From Polytrichum commune (lineage: Eukaryota; Streptophyta; Polytrichopsida; Polytrichales; Polytrichaceae), in contig OX485808.1 in the NCBI GenBank assembly GCA_950295325.1, forward strand, positions 23,764,527 to 23,828,526: a stretch of DNA of 64,000 nt, in the 5' to 3' direction. Position numbers and translations under genes: made by a program. The notes under the pieces are model-generated. The model saw nothing but the letters and a program-made list of their open reading frames with translations. It was not told the origin of the DNA and did no database searches. This document shows, one piece after another, positions 10,201 to 22,250 of the stretch (position 1 is the first letter of the stretch; the number at the start of each line of letters is the position of its first letter).

Positions 10201-12846
10201 ATGCTGGGAGTGAGTGCAAGAAAAAGACGCAAGCGTGGTCTCCTCTTTACAAGTGCAAACACATGTGCACACAACTCTGGACTACTAACACAATACTATA
10301 CTGAAAAACAACATAAACACTACTCAAACTTAATAAACGCTCACTTTGCCACAGAACAACAACGAGATACGAGATATGTCACCCCCGCAACAAATATCCC
10401 AATGGCACATATCTCTATCCATGAGTGTAACCCCGAAAATGACATAGAAACCTCCACAAATACTATCCAAACGCATTTTGATGTTGCCAACATATATGAG
10501 GACAAGGGACGGCACCTCATTACCATTCCCAAAACCAGACTACATTGGCTCTGGAAACAATACCAACTCGCACAAAATACCCCACATGGGTTAGAACCAC
10601 CTACACAACCATTCGAAACTGAAATAGTATGGCTATACCAAAGGTACAAGTACCGGATCCCAAAAAATGACCCACTAAAACTAGCCCAATACACATTACC
10701 AACTCCAATATTAAATTTTCTCATCACATCATTCAACATTAGCCATTCATACTTCTCATCCCCAGTCACATGCCCTACACAACTTAATAGATTTTACTCT
10801 CCATTCGCAAGAGATAAAATATTTGGATCATTAGGGAAAGCCTTCGACCACAAATGGAATGGAATAGGCTTTGCCCACCCCAACAACGCTACAGACCTAC
10901 TACAGGCTACACATTGGGCCCGTCTTGCTGCCAAAGATGACCCAAGCAACATCACAATAATCATCTCACCTGACATAAATTGGTACCAAAACTTCAACCC
11001 ATACTCGGGCCCATTCCCAGATACACATATTATCGCTCACTTTGCGGCAGATACAATCACATACGAAGAACCTACTATACCACCTGAACTTAATATACCT
11101 AGGAAAGAACTCTCCACACTACAAATACTCTGCATACACCACCAAAATAACCACATAGGCACCTATGAACAGCTAAATCAACTCACCCATATTGCAAATA
11201 ACCTCTCAATAACACAACTATACACACAAATTGCCATGCACACCCCCCCGAATACTCCTGTCGTCCCTAACAAAAAGTGGTCCAAATTAACTTACCCCGA
11301 TACCCCCATACTCAATGTATCACCTATACCTCAACTACCGGACTACCAAACTAACTTACCATTGAAATACCATCCACAATATAGTTATTACACCGATGGC
11401 TCATTCAAAGAACCCAAACTAATCTCTACCGGAGTATGGAGGAAAGAAATGGCAGGACATGGTATCTATAGCCCTAAAGGACTAAGTATAGCCGAAAGGC
11501 TATATGGACACCAAAATATCCTCAGAGCAGAAATGATGGCTATACATAAAACATTGCGAATTATCAACGACCAATATCCAAATGAGCCCGCATATATATT
11601 CACCGATAGCCTCAATGTCCTATACCTACTAAACACACAAATCAAACACCCCACACTACACAATAGTCACCCAGACCAAGTCACACTTGCCTCCATGGTA
11701 AAATTACTCCAAAAACGCTCTCAACCAACTACATTATACAAAGTTAGAGCACATGTCAACATAGACGGCAACGAACAAGCAGATAAATTAGCAAAAGAAG
11801 AACTGGACCTTACCCATAGAAATGCCATACACCCACACGAACACGGTCATGCCACACCTTACTACTATCAAAAAGACAAATGGCCCTCCATGATAGACAC
11901 GCCAGACAAGGGCCCAGTCAGATTCCTAGAAAAATAAATGAAAAAATATGATAGAACAAACAACTTAGAAAACATGGCCGCACAAACCCCTAATATTTGG
12001 AAATGGATAGGCAATGAACACATTGACAAGGAACTTTCTAATGAATTATGGAATAACCCTACTATTACGGACAAACAAAAGTCATGTCTTATCAAATTTT
12101 GTACAGGAACTTACATGGGCCAAGCCAGAAAACAACTCTTCTTTGGTAGACAAAGATTCCCCACCATCACATGTCCCATCTGTAACTCATACGAACCTGA
12201 CACATGGCTACATGTACTACTCACATGTAGGCAACAACATATTCACTCTCTACACGTAAAAAGACATAACAAATCAGTATGGGAAATAAGGAAATTACTA
12301 ATCTCATCTGAAAGATCCCGATGCTACACCCTTATGAACGCTGGCACCTTTAATGACAACCCCCAAGAAAACACCGTCCCTAACTGGTTATTACCCTGCA
12401 CATGTGGAACCCAAAGATGTCACTGCAACTCCCGTTTTAAACCCGACATTCTTTGCGTGAAAGGACTACCATATCAAAATACACCCCCCACAAATGTAGA
12501 CCAAACAATTACCATACAATTCATTGAATTCACATACTGTAATGATAGATTTTCACCAGCAACTCTAGAAGCCAAAACTAACAAATACCAACCACTGATA
12601 GAAAGCATTGCTACCCTAGGTTGGAAAACCGACCAGCTTATTGTTATTACAGCAAACGCCAGAGCCGCAACACACATCCCATCAATGAAACTATTGGAAG
12701 ACAAATTTAAAATACCTATGTCATCCATCCGAAATACCTTCAAAAACATTAATACCATTGCGATACAATACGCCATGTCCATCTTGCTCCACAAAAGAAG
12801 ACTTGAAACTCACCAACCTCTACCTCAAATACAAGACCCCCCCTAA
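10201..12846 (+). pseudogene. LINE ORF C-terminal part: methyltransferase-like segment, RNase H, zinc knuckle
   Basis: A 578-codon frame (10201-11937) is followed, in the same frame, by a 302-codon frame (11938-12846); one TAA at 11935-11937 separates them. Homology to the second LINE copy begins near 10285, so the first 28 codons are probably flank. Residues about 180-290 contain FSSPVTC, RDKIFGSLG and HKWNGIGFAHP, resembling the layout of PCIF1-type methyltransferases but without an NPP[FY] motif. Residues about 395-535 form an RNase H domain with D399 (YYTDGSF), E444 (LRAEMMAI), D469 (IFTDSLN) and D528 (NEQADKLA), all present. The second frame holds a C2HC cluster (C79, C82, H92, C97) and a CTCGTQRCHC patch. 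The reverse transcriptase domain is missing, so this copy is 5'-truncated. Confidence 0.8.
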
Positions 12847-12890
12847 ACTCCCTAGATCAAACTAAACAAAACAAACCCTATATTAAACCA
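10285..12890 (+). mobile_element. LINE copy 1, 5'-truncated
   Basis: The extent is set by similarity to LINE copy 2 (42500-47190), which aligns from QYYTEKQH at about 10288. The 3' end is placed in the AT-rich stretch after the stop at 12846. The missing reverse transcriptase and retained 3' end are typical of incomplete target-primed reverse transcription. A 3' poly-A tail and target duplication could not be read with certainty. Confidence 0.75.
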
Positions 12891-13129
12891 TCCCTTGGGT
12901 ATAGTCTCCCTTTGTGTCATTAACCAATATTGGTCACTGGCTCTTATTTGTTATTGGTTACTTGTGACTATAGTGTCTACTCTCGAAAGGGGGAAGTAGT
13001 TCCTCACTTCTACTCCTATGTCCCGTGGACATAGGTTGGGTGGAACGAACAGACACTTCATTCACGTCGGTCCCCCTGGGGATCGAAGTTTCTTCTTCTT
13101 CTTCTGCAAAGTCTTTGAAGCGGAACAGA

Positions 13130-16100
13130 ATGGTTCGGACGAGGCGTTCAAGCGAGGAGAGGTGTGACATTACCGATATTGCGAAGGTGCTCAAATACAA
13201 TGATGAAGGACAAGAGAACCAACTAGAAGGCATACCAGAAACGCAGGAAGGGGGTAGCTCAAACAGTGAAGCTCATGATGCCCCAAGGAGCGATGACAGG
13301 GACGACAGGGACTCGGACTCGGTAAGTCTCGAAACTTAAAATTTTAGAACAAGAGTTGGGGCAAGCGGAACGGAAAAGGCTTTGTAGAGGCTAGTAGGGC
13401 GGGCATTGGGGAGGATAGTAGGGCGGGCAGGTGCTAGTGAGAGGGTTAGGCAAGCGGTAACCCTAGAACATATCTAGCAGCACCCTAAACATTTCCAAGC
13501 TTTTGAGAGGGTGCGCAAGCTGTGGCAGATGAATCATGCGCCGACAGCCATGGACACCAGGGAGGTCACAACGGGCAATCAAAGAGGTAGTACATCGAGA
13601 CAGCTTGGAGAGTTGTCGTCGACGGAGGTGCGCAACCTCGAGGGCGACATCGCAGGTGAGCCTTGAATCCTGAAACCCTAATAAAACTTTGCGGGTTTCT
13701 TCATGCTTCTAGCCTTCGGAAAACTTGTGCTTGTGCTTGTGGGTTGCAATCAGATTGCTTGTGGGTTGCTCTTTGTGTGTTGCAATCAGATTGCTTCTGG
13801 GTCGCTCTTATTGTGCTCTCAGGTTGCTTAGATTTCTCTTAAGGTGCTCCCAGGTCGCTCTTAAGGTGCTCTCAGGTTGCTTAGATTTCTCTTAATGTGC
13901 TATCAGGTCGCTCTTCATGTGCTCTCAGGTCGCTTAGATTTAAAAGTTGGAATTTTCATTGGGTGCCTGAGGCACCCCGCCGGTGCCGGCTAGGGGCTCT
14001 GGGCTGGACCCTGAGGGATCCTAGTTGCTCCCAGGTGGCTCTTAAGGTGCTCTCAGGTGGCTTAGATTTCTCTTAAGGTGCTCCCAGGTGGCTCTTAATG
14101 TGCTCTCAGGTTGCTTAGATTTCTCTTAATGTGCTCTCAGGTTGCTCTTAATGTGCTCTCAGGTCGCTTAGATTTAAAAGTTGGAATTTTCATTGGGTGC
14201 CTGAGGCACCCCGCCGGTGCTGGCTAGGGGCTCTAGCTGGACCCTGAGGGATCCTAGTTGCTCCCAGGTGGCTCTTAAGGTGCTCTCAGGTGGCTTAGAT
14301 TTCTCTTAAGGTGCTCCCTGGTGGCTCTTAATGTGCTCTCAGGTTGCTTAGATTTCTCTTAATGTGCTCTCAGGTTGCTCTTAATGTGCTCTCAGGTCGC
14401 TTAGATTTAAAAGTTGGAATTTTCATTGGGTGCCTGAGGCACCCCGCCGGTGCTGGCTAGGGGCTCTAGCTGGACCCTGAGGGATCCTAGTTGCTCCCAG
14501 GTGGCTCTTAAGGTGCTCTCAGGTTGCTTAGATTTAAAAGTTGGAATTTTCATTGGGTGCCGGCTAGGGGCTCTTGGCTGGACCCTGAGGGATCCTGGTT
14601 GCTCCCAGGTGGCTCTTAAGGTGCTCTGAGGTGGCTTAGATTTCTCTTAAGGTGCTCCCAGGTGGCTCTTAATGTGCTCTCAGGTTGCTCTTAATATGCT
14701 CTCAGGTCGCTTAGATTTAAAAGTTGGAATTTTCATTGGGTGCCTGAGGCACCCCGCCGGTGCCGGCTAGGGGCTCTGGGCTGGACCCTGAGGCATTGTG
14801 GTTGCTTCTAGGTGGCTCTTAAGGTGCTCTCAGGTGGCTTAGATTTTTCTTAAGGTGCTCCCAGGTCGTTCTTAATGTGCTCTGAGGTTGCTTAGATTTC
14901 TCTTAAGGTGCTCTCAGGTTGCTTGGATATAAAAGTTGGAATTTTCATTGGGTGCCTGAGGCACCCCGCCGGTGCCGGCTAGGGGATCTGGGCTGGACCC
15001 TGAGGGATCCTGGTTGCTCCCAGGTGGCTCTTAAGGTGCTCTCAGGTTGCTTAGATTTAAAAGTTGGAATTTTCATTGGGTGCCTGAGGCACCCCGCCGG
15101 TGCCGGCTAGGGGCTCTTGGCTGGACCCTGAGGGATCCTGGTTGCTCCCAGGTGGCTCTTAAGGTGCTCTCAGGTGGCTTAGATTTCTCTTAAAGTGCTC
15201 TCAGGTATCTCTTAATGTGCTCTCAGGTGGCTTAGATTTCTCTTAAGGTGCTCTCAGGTATCTCTTAATGTGCTCTCAGGTTGCTTAGATTTCTCTTGAT
15301 GTGCTCTCAGGTTGCTTAGATTTCTCTTAATGTGCTCTCAGGTCGCTCTTAATGTGCTCTCAGGTTGCTTAGATTTGTCTTAATGTGCTCTCAGGTCGCT
15401 CTTCATGTGCTCTCAGGTTACTTAGATTTCTCTTAAGGTGCTCTGAGGTTGCTTAGATTTCTCTTAATGTGCTCTCAGGTCGCTCTTCATGTGCTCTCAG
15501 GTTGCTTAGATTTCTCTTAAGGTGCTCTCAGGTAGCTCTTATTGTGCTCTTAGGTTGCTTAGATTTCTTTTAATGTGCTCTCAGGTCGCTCTTAAGGTGC
15601 TCTCAGGTTGCTTAGTGCTAAAAGGTGGAATTTTCATTGGATTGCTCTCAGGTTGCTCAAGTTGCTCTAAGGTTGCTCAGGTTTCTCTCTTGTTTCTCTC
15701 AGGTTGCTCGGTTGTTGCTCTCAAGTTGCTTGTAGCTTTCAGGTGCTGAGGGCTGAGGGCTGTGGGCTGTGGGTTGCTCTCAGCTATCATGCGAGACCGT
15801 ATTCTTGAAATTCTCGAGAAACAGGTCAGCCAATTTCTTGCCCTAAACCCTAAACCTTTGCCATGGATCCTTCCATGAAGGTACTTTGGCTTGAGCGTTG
15901 GAATCAGCCTACAAGCCTTCGGGTGCAACTGAAATTCCCCAAGCAAGGTTTCAACGATGACGCCTTTTACACTTGGCTGAATAAGGCAACATGGTGGGCT
16001 CAAGTATGTGATTCTCCACCTGCCCTCTTTGTTGAGTTCTCAAAAATTGTTGTTGAACTTTCATCTTCATTGCTAGTCCATTCCAAATTTGTTGTCTTCT

Positions 16101-18574
16101 GTGTTCATAACTCCTTTGTCTTGCTATGCAGTTGGCAGTGGAAGCACAAAAACTTCTCGATGGTGTCCTGCATGATCAAAAGGCCACCATCAACTACCAA
16201 CCTGATGGCCGGGATCCAATTCCCACCATTTTTTATTATATTGAGAAAATTCGCATTTCATTATGGGACACGGCATTCTTCCGCGAATTCGCAGTGGAGA
16301 AAGGAGTGAACAAGAACAACACTATCGACAAGCAGTACTTGTTCAAGCCAGCATTACACCGTGTCCTGTACCGGTACTTCAAATATGTCCTCTTCCCCTC
16401 CAAGGCTATCTCTAGATCCCCTCCATTCTTTGTTAATTTCTTGGAGATAGATAGTGAGGATTTCATGCTCACTGAGGGGATCATGAAATCATGGGATTTT
16501 GTGCACTGGGAGCGATGTGGTTGGTATCTTGACTGCCCAGCTTTGAAGGCCCCTTCGTTTGACATCGCTCTTCGGGACTCTATCCAACCACCTTCCCTTC
16601 GAACTGGGACTCCCTCGGATACCGTCGACACTCCACTTGAGGTGCTTGCCAGTCAACGGCCGGCCTCAAAATCCAAGAGGCAACCGAGGCAGAAAAAAGC
16701 TCCCGTTTCTTATCAGGTTCAGAGGGCCACTTCCCCGGTTGTGACGCCACCCCTCTTCTCTGCACCAGATGCTGCACATGCTTCAAGTGCATCTAGACTT
16801 CCTGCATCACCTCCGAGTCCTTCAGTACTTCCAGCAGAGCCAATTACGAAGTGCCAGAAAGTTGATGTCCCGGAGTCCAGTACGGCCACCACGTTCTTGT
16901 CTCCCCCTAAGCGTCATCCCATGAAGATGAAGGTTGTTGCATTGTCAAGCGCATATACTTCTCAGCAACTTCTTGTGAATGATTCTTTTGTTCAAATTGT
17001 GGAGGAGAAGACAATCACTGGAAAGTTCAGCACCAACTACGAAGACATTGTTTACTTTTTTAACAAGGTTTTCACTCCCCCTCATTTTCCAATTCACTAC
17101 AGCATTGCTTTCATTTTTTCAATGTCATGTTGTAGGTTGGTAGTTGGATTTTTGTGGCATTGGATATTTTTTTCAATGTCAAGTTCTAGCTCGGAACTCC
17201 CAGGACTTACATTCCTCTCCGTTTTAGGTTGGCAGTGGACGCCACTTCTACTCTCATGGCAAACTCATTCAAAAACCTACAGTGGACTTGCTTATTGCTG
17301 AGTACCCTGACGGGCAGAGAGTTCCTGGAGTTTTTAATCCCCCGTCTCAGATCCCACCTTGGAATGAGTACTCCGATTCTTTTCTTCAAGTGACCATGGG
17401 ATTTGCATATTCCTACTTGCATGACGATGGAGCCTTCATTCTTTTCTACCTCCATGGTTCGCAAGGAGATTTCATCATTTTTCAAGAATTACAAGATGAA
17501 GGTTCTTGACGAGTAGACCATCATCAATTATTTGCACCTTGCCAATCCCCTCGTGCCAGCCAAAAATGTTTGTTTCTTGTCCTTCTCTCTTTCCTACTAT
17601 TTTAACTAAGTTTTTACTTCTCTTCCGATTTTTCTTCTTAAGAGTTAGCTAATTGTTTGATTTACCTTTGCAGACTTTGAAGTTCAAGGCTATTCTTATA
17701 GTCAGATCTGTCCCTACTTCTGAGGCTAAGCAGCCAAAGAACCTCACGATCACTCCAGATCCTTCAGTCCCTCGGGTGGACTTAGCGTGTGATGATGTCC
17801 TCTTCAATCCTGTCACATCCGAGTCCCAGTTGATTCGTAAAAGCGATGGTTCGCCATGGCGAGGCCCGAAGGAGAAATCGGATGTTCTCATGAAGCTCTT
17901 TGTGCATGGATTATGTCCTCCAGATGGTATTGTCGCCGACCTAACCGCTTCCACAGATACCTCATACCCACTTCTCCTTCCTTTTTTACTTTTAATTTTC
18001 ATACCATGTTTCATACCATGTTTCATGTCCTAATTTATCCCATTACTCCAGGAGCTACTATTCGCGCAGCCCGTGCATGTAATCGCCACATTCTGGCTTT
18101 AGAGAGCGACTCTATGCTCTTTTCTGAAGTCCTTGAACCCCTGGCAGTTCCACCTCCAAATGCTTCGACTTTCTCTACTCCGGGCGACCTGATTGATGAT
18201 GACGAGTCCATTCAAGATGCCCCTTTGCACGATATATGTGAGTAAGTCCACGCCTTCGTTGGTTGACATTGTTTTCTATTTATCTCTTAATTGTAATCCA
18301 TCCTTTGTCCATCTCTAAATCTTGCTCTGAACATGGCAGTTTGACAAATCCAAGGAGACCACTACGAACTCCACCTTCAACTTGGTACTTTCCGTCGCCG
18401 CCCCCAAGTCCTCGTGGCTTACCTGTATATGTTGAAGTCATGGCCTTGGCGTATGCCCATGGTAGCTCTGGGAATTCGACATCCTTCTTCACTCCTAAGA
18501 ATCATGTCGACCCTCGAGTTCTACGCTACTTTGATTTAGAAGCAGTGTCGAGCTCTCTATGTAGCAGTGATTGA
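13130..18574 (+). pseudogene. Gene B: beta-class DNA methyltransferase-like gene, nearly full length but damaged
   Basis: A phase-compatible chain of exons runs 13130-13321, 13481-13655, 15784-15824, 15881-16003, 16132-17067, 17228-17567, 17674-17956, 18052-18241 and 18340-18574. The 56-bp intron 15825-15880 is unusually short; translation may instead begin at ATG 15863. The protein has an acidic N-terminus, a conserved domain with WLNKATWWAQ and IRISLWDTAFF, a Pro/Ser linker, VDLLIAEYPDG (motif IV position), PWRGPKEKS, and VADLTASTG (motif I position) followed after splicing by ATIRAARACN. This matches gene A throughout. Lesions are a frame change near 17450-17470 and TAG at 17514-17516 where gene A has Trp. 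The donor after 17956 reads AT, not GT. Motif IV lacks NPPY/DPPY, so even an intact copy may not methylate DNA. Function is inferred. Confidence 0.65.
13740..15760. repeat. Minisatellite of about 2 kb filling an intron of gene B
   Basis: Short units built on GGTGCTCTCAGGTTGCTTAG alternate with CTCTTAA and repeat dozens of times. In 13940-15120 they are organised into higher-order blocks of about 120-240 bp. These blocks contain AAAAGTTGGAATTTTCATTG, GCCTGAGGCACCCCGCCGG and GGACCCTGAGGGATCCT. The array fills intron 13656-15783. Nearly every unit contains CTCTCAGGT, which looks like a splice acceptor and donor side by side. The real acceptor of the next exon (TTGCTCTCAG at 15774-15783) is itself a repeat unit. 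Confidence 0.9.
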
Positions 18575-18821
18575 AGTAATGGCGACCTTCTTGATCATAC
18601 AAAGTATCTTGAGCTCCCAGGAATTGTCACGGATATAGGCCCCTTTAATAAAAATTGTGTTCTACAACTTTCAAGTTTTCAGTGAAAACCGCGGTCATAG
18701 AGCTCAAAAGTTTTCAAATTCTTGCTCTATTCCTGATTATAGGGCTTTATTTTCAATAAAAAAATATCTAAAAACTGTAGAAGTTATCGCTCACCGCTCA
18801 TTGCTCACTGCTCACATAATA

Positions 18822-19210
18822 GCATTCCTCCAAGTCAACCCGCTTGTTACAATCACAGCCGGAGTTAGAGGGGCCATCCACGAACAACCAATCAAAGAAT
18901 TAGAAAACCTTCAAATACCTAAGAGAGAAATCAAAACACTTATGAAACAAATACACCAAATTGCCATTAAATACCTCACATTTTTTATATTAAATAAAAG
19001 AAATCTAGACAACAAACAACCCCCCGTTGACCCCCCTTAGGGGCTAGGGACTCAGTCAGTGTGTAAACTAAAGGAGCCCACATCCGGAGAGGGAGGAAGT
19101 ACCCCTTATAGTGACGCTTGGTCAAACAAGACCACGGTAAAAGAGGAACGGGCTCCCATTCACGTCAGGGTAAAAGAAACCCGGACGTTGTTTTTATTTT
19201 ATTTTATTAT
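18822..19210 (+). mobile_element. LINE 3' fragment, 5'-truncated
   Basis: The frame ending at 19040 reads VTITAGVRGA...IHQIAIKYL...LNKRNLDN, matching the last 70 or so residues of LINE copy 1 (VITANARAAT...INTIAIQYA...LHKRRLET). The 3' untranslated part ends in repeated TTTTA units near 19187-19210. Only the extreme 3' end is present, typical of abortive LINE insertion. It sits about 250 bp past the stop of gene B. Confidence 0.8.
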
Positions 19211-19496
19211 ATGTAGACATTGATACCAAATCATACAGAGTGCCCAACAATGCCCGGGTAGTTTTTGGGCATAGTCGGTCAAGATCCTAGTGATTCTAAA
19301 TCCATCCGGTTACATGTTGGCATCTTCTTATTGTGTTTTTATTCATTTAAGGTATATTCTATAGATTCCTCTAAAATGATCGGTAATTATCATGAAGTCT
19401 ACAACTTCAACATGTTGTTTCTTAAATTCAAGCGGTTCATTTGTAACTAACCACCGATTCATCCTAGACATAGGTCCCCAAGTCACTTGAGGTCAA
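19211..19496. other. Spacer with a dispersed repeat
   Basis: Positions 19253-19400 (TTTTTGGGCATAGTCGGTCA ... GGTATATTCTATAGATTCCT) match 37225-37345 in the same orientation with many differences. This is an old dispersed repeat of unknown class. No gene is seen. Confidence 0.6.
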
Positions 19497-22250
19497 TCCG
19501 TGCAATCTCAACTATTGGTAGCATGGAAGTTGGGACTTACCACTTCACACGGTGTCCCAAGTCCTAAGTCCCAAAAATGACATGGTGCCTACATGGCAAC
19601 AACTTCTTGGAGGTGAGGCTTGGGAGATGTGTTGAGTGTTGGGTCGAGCAAAAAGCTAGACCCAACTCTCAGCCCAAGTCTTGCAAATTATTTTTGCATA
19701 AAATTATCGAGATCCAACTCCAATGATAATTAATCATAATTTAATGGTTTCTTGAAGCTCAAGAGTTGGGACTTGGTCTCCATTTTGGGACTCTCTAACA
19801 TGAGTGGGATCTGGGACATGGGACATTGGACCCCACATGAACCAACTCTTAATGTAATGAGGGAGGGGGAGGTTTCAAAGCTAGGTGAAGCCCATCTCCA
19901 CAAAGGAAATCTAGAAGCACTTACATTGGAGAGGCAAGAACAAGAAATAAGGACACAATATCTCTACTTTTCACGAGCATAATTTCATGGACAAAATAGT
20001 TCCTTCCTACTCCTTTGCTATGATTGGTGGCTAGGGTGTCAGACTCAAGACACATGGTGCATTACATTACTCAGTGTACAACTCTCATTCCGTGAGCCCT
20101 CAAAATACGACAGTGAGGTGCTCAAAAAGATGTGCATGGAGACTTGGATACATACTAAACTCCCACGATCTCACTATTATGTTTTGAGGGCCCGCGTCAT
20201 TGAGTAATGTTATGTGATGGTATTTAAAGCCAAGTTAGTGTGTAGTAAGCTCACTAGGAGTCGGTTCCTTGAAGACACGTGATGAATGTTTAAAGATAAA
20301 CTTGGAGGTGGAATATCATATAGTTATAGACACCAATGGCAAATCACTACTCTCTATGAATGGGTCTACTTGAAATCTAATATGACGTGTCATTAGGTCC
20401 ATCATAGATCAACCTAGCATAACACTTTGAAACTCATAACTAATTCGTATTATGTCTCAAAACATATCAAATAAGTTTGAAGACTCGGTTCCAATTTCTT
20501 GATTTACAATAAATGTTTCTTGAAGAAACGTAAAAATCTCTAGATGATAAAATTGCTCAAGATGTACACTAAATATTGTATTCAATGTCATCATGATAAC
20601 TTTCCTAATGACGTTTTCTATGAATAAGTTTACAAGTATTGTCATGGAAGATTGAAATGTCAATGATATTTATGTCAATTCTTGAATCAAAGTTTGGTAT
20701 TTTTGCATCCTAGCAATGAAGTAATGAAATCCCCGGTTGAGGACTCTTCATTGGAAACCTTAATGATGTGCATGGGTCACTATGACATTAAAACCCCAAC
20801 ATACGAAAAGTTTATAGAGAAAACAAAATGTATACGTACTAATGGTATGCTAGAAAATAGACTCATGTATTTATACTAAGCTTTTCAATTTAATATGATA
20901 AATGCCTTCCCTACATGTATAAAACAAAATTCATGAACTAAATAGACCTTTATTACTTACACAACCCACTTTCACTTTCCAATGAGAAGGTCGCTAAATG
21001 TTTTTTCCTCCATAGCATTTAACTCAATAATTGCATCAAACAAACAAAGGCAAGAGCACAATAACTTAGAAACAATTCAAAGAGGAAAACTCAAGGGAGC
21101 ACATGAGCGGTTCCAACAGCCTTCAATTTGTGAAACCTAGAATCCAAATGCAAACGTTAACAAGAATTGGCAAGGTAGTCAATGAGGACATTACCATATC
21201 ACAACAACATACGAAAACATGAATTCGATGAAACTAATGCGTCTATTGTCAAATCTTGATCTAATCCTTAGAGCCAACTTTTGTACATTCACTTCCAAAT
21301 TCTTGATAGCCTTTCTAAATGTACACACTAAAGATAAACAATACATCTCCCGTACATATACTATGTACATTAATGCCTCAAGTAATACCCCTTCTTACAG
21401 TCTCATTACTTCATACGTTGAATGACGAGTCCACCCCCCTCCCTGTGAATGAAACATTGTCAAGGATGATTGTGTTTTGGATGAAAAATCACTTAGTAAG
21501 TGACAATAACTATAAATCAACGATGCCCTAAATTTTGTATGAGAAATGACAAATAATGTCAGGTTTACATTTAGTGTCGGTGACACTACATGGGCGATTT
21601 ACGTTTAATATTGAGCAAGACCAACAAAATAGGTGACACTAAACACAATGTTTAGGCTAGTTCATATCTTACTATGCTCAATAACATAGTTTTGCACATC
21701 TTGGTAAGTGAAGGTGCACATTGGACATTGGGCATTAGGCAACACTTGGATTTTGATTTGCTCAATTTACAAACAGGGAGAGCCATCCACTACACCAAAT
21801 ACAACATTTAGTGTGACTTACTATTTGGATTTACACGGTGCTATATCTTTTTACTATTGAATGTTTTTTTATATCAAGTAAAGATGTCAAAGTTCTATAA
21901 TATCCAAAGTACCAATTTAACATTTGTTGGTAGAATATGAGATTTATTGTAAATAGATATAGCATTGCGTAATTTCACAAAGTAGGTCACACTAAATATC
22001 ATATTTAGTGTAGCTTCAAATGGGCCGGTTGAGTTTGAGAGATAAAAGGTTTAAGCTTGAGACTTTAAGCAAATCATTCATCATTCTAGGACTCTATAGA
22101 ATAAGTTTTAAAAGAGATCAACATGTAACCAATTTGACTTGGGAATACTTGGATCTTAGGGCCACTTCACACACGAGCCAAGAGCCGTGACCATGAAATT
22201 GTGAGAGCCCAAAAGATATTGTCCAAAGGCCGTCCCAAGACACCTCCAAG
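19497..22250. repeat. Large duplicated segment, copy 1
   Basis: The sequence from GCAATCTCAACTATTGGTAG onward matches 60119-64000 over its whole length with a few per cent differences, apart from a 1.1-kb insertion in the other copy. The match continues past 22250 in the other copy to the window edge, so the true right boundary is not visible. It has no convincing gene. It contains copies of the TTTAGTGTAG motif and, at its right side, the left end of a PIF/Harbinger-like element. Confidence 0.9.

Noticed and set aside
15522-15749. Leu/Ser-rich frame in the minisatellite
   Set aside because: It is a translation of the tandem repeat within an intron.
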